Positions 47,087 through 50,196 of a DNA stretch of 50,196 bases are shown here, in pieces. Below the pieces are notes generated by a model. The model ran no database searches, was not told the DNA's origin, and worked only from the letters and a program-made list of their open reading frames with translations. The translations under genes were made by a program, and so were the position numbers. This stretch comes from Anaerolineales bacterium UBA2200 (GTDB lineage: Bacteria; Chloroflexota; Anaerolineae; UBA2200): the NCBI GenBank assembly GCA_002327925.1, contig DCVA01000020.1, positions 1 to 50,196 on the forward strand. Direction: 5' to 3'. Each line of letters starts with the position of its first letter. The first letter of the stretch is position 1.

Positions 47087-48121
47087 TCACGTCGCCCGGC
47101 GCCCTCGGCCGTCGCTGCGCCAGGAGGGTTCCGACCGGCGACGCGCCCCTTTCATCAGGGCAAGCAGTGCTAGAACCATTGACCCAGGGTGGTTACTCGC
47201 CTTCAGGGCAGCACCCAGCAGCGCTCTGAGGACATTGACCTCGTCCAGCAGTGCGGGAGCGTTATCGGGCAGGGTGTCCCAGTCCACGTCGGCCAGCCGT
47301 TGGAGAAAGCCCTGCTGCACGCAGCCTTCCAGACTAAAGATGTGAATGTCATCCGTGTAGCCGCTGGCGAGCAGCAGGTCGCGGCGGAACTCGTCCCAGG
47401 TCAGGAACGCCGCCTGCTGCACTCCCTCGATCTGCACACCGCCCCCTGTGACTCCCACACCTACGGAGCCGGCCTGGCGCGCGTAGCTGGCCAGAATGGC
47501 GCCTCCCAGGGGACGGTAAAAGCTGCTGTAGAGCATCAGTACTTCGCGGTCCACCGGCAAATCCACCCACCCAGCCAGGCGCCGCAATAGCTGCGACCCG
47601 GCGCGACGCTCGTCGACGATGAGGGGCATCTGGTAGCTGTCCAGGCGGAAGCCATCGGCGCGCATTTCAGCCAGCAGGGCAGCATAGCCGGCCTGGGCAC
47701 TGGCCAGCTGACGGCCATTGACCAATCTGCCCAGCAGAGTCGGCAGCAGCAGCGCCGGCTGCACCAGTAGCTGCCGCATCTCCTGGATATCTGTCTCTAT
47801 GTCCAGGCCGACAGAGGACCAACGCAGACGCTGCTCCCGGCTCCACACAGTGAAAGCACCGTAGCGTCTGGCGGCCGCCAGCACGTTGCCCGTGTTGAAC
47901 CAGTAACCCTCTTCCTTCGGGAGAAGGAGCCAGGCCACGACCGGTATACCCGCTCTGTTAAGACGGCGCACCACGCTGGCGCGATCATCGGAGAGGTCGA
48001 TCAGCCCCAGGCTTACGGCTCCCCCGACTGCAGCCAGACTGTCCAGAACGGCCCGGCCGGCGAACAGCTCTAGCAGCGGCCCGGCCTCCAGCTCACAGAA
48101 GAAGGTCAGTCTTGGCTTCAC
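47087..48121 (-). CDS. Uncharacterised 344-residue protein, possibly TIM-barrel-like
   Basis: I do not recognise a family. Segments such as VGLDIETDIQEMRQLL, GIPVVAWLLLPKEEGYWFN, and DGFRLDSYQMPLIVDERRAG look like beta-alpha barrel strands in glycoside-hydrolase-like proteins with acidic residues at strand ends (GLDIE, DSYQMP). No signal peptide. Start GTG 48121 follows GGGAGG. It lies 29 bp downstream of the FTR-rubredoxin gene and 59 bp upstream of the anchored protein gene. Confidence 0.7.
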   Translation of the reverse strand: MKPRLTFFCELEAGPLLELFAGRAVLDSLAAVGGAVSLGLIDLSDDRASVVRRLNRAGIPVVAWLLLPKEEGYWFNTGNVLAAARRYGAFTVWSREQRLRWSSVGLDIETDIQEMRQLLVQPALLLPTLLGRLVNGRQLASAQAGYAALLAEMRADGFRLDSYQMPLIVDERRAGSQLLRRLAGWVDLPVDREVLMLYSSFYRPLGGAILASYARQAGSVGVGVTGGGVQIEGVQQAAFLTWDEFRRDLLLASGYTDDIHIFSLEGCVQQGFLQRLADVDWDTLPDNAPALLDEVNVLRALLGAALKASNHPGSMVLALLALMKGARRRSEPSWRSDGRGRRAT

Positions 48122-48150
48122 TTCGTCCTCCCGACCATGCGGTCGCGAAC

Positions 48151-48657
48151 CTACATGAAGCGCTCAAAGCGCTCTTTCTTGGCCTTGCAGATCGGGCACG
48201 CGTCCGGCGGCTCGTCGCGCGCGCACAGGTAGCCGCAGACCCTGCACCGCCAGACCGGGTAGGCCAGCGCCGCGGCATTCGGCGCGGCGGGGATTTCAGG
48301 CTCGGCCTGCCGCTGCTCCGGGGGCGGCCGCCGCTCCGGAATGGAGCGCGCCTTCTTGATACCGCGGGCCACGGACTCTGACACATAGAGGGCACAGTAA
48401 CAGGACTCGTATTCGCTCAGGTCAGCATCGCGATAGTCGCAGGGGCAGACAATATCCAGGTCGTCCTTCGCCACTCCAGTGGCGATGCGGCACGGGCAGG
48501 ATGGATAGCCGTAGCGCTGCTCGTTGACCAGCAGACCCTCCACCAGCATGGTGACAAAATCCGTGTCCGAGCTGAGCTGGTAGCCGCCCGCTTCCGCCTC
48601 GCGTCTGATCCTGACCAGCCTTGCCTCAACTTGCTGCTGGGTAGGATGAGCGCTCAT
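48151..48657 (-). CDS. Ferredoxin:thioredoxin reductase catalytic chain fused to rubredoxin
   Basis: A 168-residue fusion. Residues 1-100 are FTR catalytic chain: CPCRIATG (Cys54, 56), IVCPCDYRDADL (71, 73) and ESCYCALYV (86, 88), giving the 4Fe-4S cluster ligands and the redox disulfide. A proline/alanine/glutamine-rich linker (~110-134) joins a rubredoxin-like knuckle, CRVCGYLC...CPICKA (138/141 and 154/157). FTR passes ferredoxin electrons to thioredoxin-like proteins; the rubredoxin may feed or accept electrons. The ATG (48657) overlaps the stop of the glutaredoxin gene (ATGA), pointing to a ferredoxin-driven glutaredoxin partner. Confidence 0.92.
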   Translation of the reverse strand: MSAHPTQQQVEARLVRIRREAEAGGYQLSSDTDFVTMLVEGLLVNEQRYGYPSCPCRIATGVAKDDLDIVCPCDYRDADLSEYESCYCALYVSESVARGIKKARSIPERRPPPEQRQAEPEIPAAPNAAALAYPVWRCRVCGYLCARDEPPDACPICKAKKERFERFM

Positions 48658-48935
48658 AGGGCCAGCAGCTCTTTGATCTTGTCCGGCTGGTAGCCGACGA
48701 CACACTCGCTGTCGTTGATCACCACCGTGGGAAAAGAGCTGGCGGGATTCCACTTGCGGACCTCGTCCAGAACCTTGCCTTTCTCGCTGCCAGTCTCGAG
48801 ATCCACGTCGACATAGTCATAGGCCAGGCCCTCATCATTCAGGAAGAGCTTGGTCTTGCGGCACCAGCCGCAGGTGCTGAGGGCGTAGACAAAGACCCTG
48901 CCCTTGGCTTTGCCGTCCACATGCTTCACGTCCAT
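48654..48935 (-). CDS. Glutaredoxin-family protein
   Basis: A 93-residue glutaredoxin/NrdH-like protein with active site CGWC (Cys22, Cys25) in VYALSTCGWCRKTKLFL, a cis-proline in SSFPTVVINDSE and GYQPDKIKELL. AAAGGAG precedes ATG 48935. Its stop overlaps the FTR-rubredoxin start, so it is the likely reduction partner. Confidence 0.93.
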   Translation of the reverse strand: MDVKHVDGKAKGRVFVYALSTCGWCRKTKLFLNDEGLAYDYVDVDLETGSEKGKVLDEVRKWNPASSFPTVVINDSECVVGYQPDKIKELLAL

Positions 48936-48973
48936 CGTCTTCTCCTTTTGAGTCGTTACAGGTCGGATCCCGC

Positions 48974-50196
48974 CTAGAGCGGAATGTTGCCGTGCTTCCT
49001 GGGCGGGTTGCTGTCGCGCTTGTTGGCCAGCATATGTACCGCATCGATAAGTCTGGGCCGCGTCTGGTGGGGTTCGATCACGTCATCGATGTAGCCACGG
49101 CCGGCGGCCACGTAGGGGTTGGCGAACTTGTCCCTGTATTCCTGAACCAGTTCCTGGCGCCTGGCCTCCGGGTCTGGAGCGCCGGCAATCTCCTCACGGA
49201 AGCTTATGTTCACCGCGCCGGCGGGACCCATCACGGCAATCTCTGCGCTGGGCCAGGCATAGTTGATATCCCCACGCACGTGCTTGGAGCTCATCACGTC
49301 GTAGGCTCCGCCATAGGCCTTGCGCGTAATCACAGTGATCTTGGGCACCGTGGCCTCGCAGTAGGCGTAGAGAAGCTTGGCTCCGTGACGGATGATCCCA
49401 CCGTGCTCCTGCTCCACCCCGGGCAAGAAGCCGGGCACATCGACAAAGGTGATCAGGGGGATGTTGAAGCAATCGCAGAAGCGCACGAAACGCGCCGCCT
49501 TGATGGACGAATCGATATCCAGCACGCCGGCAAGGAAGGCAGGGTTCGGACCCACAATGCCCACGGGATGCCCGTCCAGGCGGGCGAAGCCGACCGTGAT
49601 GTTGCGCGCCCAGTGCTCCTGGATCTCCAGAAAGTCACCGTCGTCCACGACCCGTCGAACGATGCCGCGCATGTCATAGGGTTTGTTCGGGTTGTCCGGC
49701 ACCAGACTGTCCAGCTCGCGGTCCATTCTCTGGGGGTCGTCCGTGCCGACGGTCACAGGGGGATTCTCCGTATTGTTCTGCGGCAGAAAGCTGAGCAGCC
49801 GGCGCACCAGGCACAGGCAGTGCTCCTCGCTGTCGGCGGCGAAGTGGGCAACGCCGCTGATCGCGTTATGGGTCATCGCGCCCCCGAGCTCCTCGAAAGG
49901 CACCTCCTCGTGGGTGACCGCCTTGATCACCCCGGGGCCTGTGATGAACATGTGGCTGCTGCCCTTCACCATCAGCACGAAATCCGTCATTGCCGGAGAG
50001 TAGACTGCCCCGCCGGCACAGGTGCCGAGCACCGCCGAAATCTGGGGCACCACGCCTGACGCCAGAGCGTTGCGCAGAAAGATGTCCGCGTAACCGCCCA
50101 GGGCAACCACCCCTTCCTGGATGCGAGCACCGCCCGAGTCATTGAGCCCGATCACGGGCGCCCCGGACTTGAGCGCCAGGTCCATCACCTTGCAGA
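48974..50196 (-). CDS. pccB: Propionyl-CoA carboxylase / methylmalonyl-CoA decarboxylase carboxyltransferase subunit; N-terminus outside the window
   Basis: The C-terminal ~407 residues of a biotin-dependent carboxyltransferase (PccB/MmdA type), acting on propionyl-CoA. Motifs: VIGLNDSGGARIQEGVVALG, VLGTCAGGAVYSPAMTDFVL, FVDVPGFLPGVEQEHGGIIR and the conserved end PPRKHGNIPL. At the window edge the frame is still open (CKVMDLALKS), and family members have about 100 more residues, so the start is missing. It may head the minus-strand run towards the glutaredoxin gene, 38 bp away. Pathway partner of methylmalonyl-CoA mutase seen at the left end. Confidence 0.93.
   Translation of the reverse strand, partial: CKVMDLALKSGAPVIGLNDSGGARIQEGVVALGGYADIFLRNALASGVVPQISAVLGTCAGGAVYSPAMTDFVLMVKGSSHMFITGPGVIKAVTHEEVPFEELGGAMTHNAISGVAHFAADSEEHCLCLVRRLLSFLPQNNTENPPVTVGTDDPQRMDRELDSLVPDNPNKPYDMRGIVRRVVDDGDFLEIQEHWARNITVGFARLDGHPVGIVGPNPAFLAGVLDIDSSIKAARFVRFCDCFNIPLITFVDVPGFLPGVEQEHGGIIRHGAKLLYAYCEATVPKITVITRKAYGGAYDVMSSKHVRGDINYAWPSAEIAVMGPAGAVNISFREEIAGAPDPEARRQELVQEYRDKFANPYVAAGRGYIDDVIEPHQTRPRLIDAVHMLANKRDSNPPRKHGNIPL

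Noticed and set aside
1..50196. tRNA, rRNA, CRISPR array, insertion sequence, integrase, phage or plasmid origin
   Set aside because: No T-loop-like GGTTCRANNCC outside coding frames, no evenly spaced repeats and no transposase or integrase motif was seen.

Overview
The window looks like a chromosomal stretch from a G+C-rich, probably anaerobic member of the Chloroflexota (Anaerolineae-like). The clues are secreted proteins with Chloroflexota-style architectures (PD40 propellers, DNRLRE module, a C-terminus ending in a VYLPVAARH-type tail), TTGNNN-17-TATAAT-type promoters, a ferredoxin:thioredoxin reductase catalytic chain, many Fe-S proteins, and short dispersed repeats. No rRNA, tRNA, CRISPR array, integrase or transposase was seen. 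Taxonomy is inference, not demonstrated.

Layout. 1-2 kb: methylmalonyl-CoA mutase fragment and a coiled-coil/zinc-ribbon protein. 2-13 kb: phosphatase, zinc-ribbon gene with a frameshift, VWA protein, LamG-like protein, DUF3795 protein, a large secreted PD40 protein, a long acyl-CoA dehydrogenase, a membrane protein and a GIN-domain lipoprotein. 13-15 kb: class I aldolase, ferredoxin-like protein, YHS protein. 15-16 kb: epoxide-hydrolase-like enzyme. 16-28 kb (all minus strand): a sulfur / Fe-S / metal / mercury-methylation island. 28-36 kb: tocopherol-cyclase-like protein, HpcH aldolase, secreted lipoprotein, an OmpR-type two-component system with a small membrane protein, signal peptidase I. 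36-42 kb: a three-module 5'-nucleotidase and a lipase. 42-50 kb: a long minus-strand run with UroD-family protein, flavodoxin, ABC exporter, anchored and unknown proteins, FTR-rubredoxin fusion, glutaredoxin and PccB.

The centrepiece is the island at about 16.1-28.3 kb. Reading on the minus strand it encodes a Crp/Fnr regulator, a ferredoxin, CysK, an IscU-like protein, a CysE-MIP18 fusion, a NifS/IscS-like protein, ferritin, a NifU-MIP18 scaffold, TusA, HgcA, HgcB, a DsrE-like protein, CopA, a methyltransferase and a broken MBL-rhodanese gene. HgcA and HgcB are the two proteins required for microbial mercury methylation, and here they sit inside a cysteine/persulfide/Fe-S gene train. Three features stand out. 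(i) The SD-backed ATG of hgcA is followed at codon 7 by an in-frame UGA with a SECIS-like hairpin whose loop reads GGUCC, so HgcA may be a selenoprotein. (ii) The IscS-like protein keeps the mobile-loop cysteine but lacks the PLP lysine and three other active-site residues. (iii) Two promoters, those of the island ferredoxin and the YHS gene, carry near-identical Crp-type palindromes centred exactly at -41.5, suggesting one regulon under the adjacent Crp/Fnr protein.

Other points: a perfect 11-bp-phased heptamer repeat ahead of the two-component-linked membrane gene, several domain fusions, two dispersed repeat families, and strong hairpins at gene ends that lack U-tracts.
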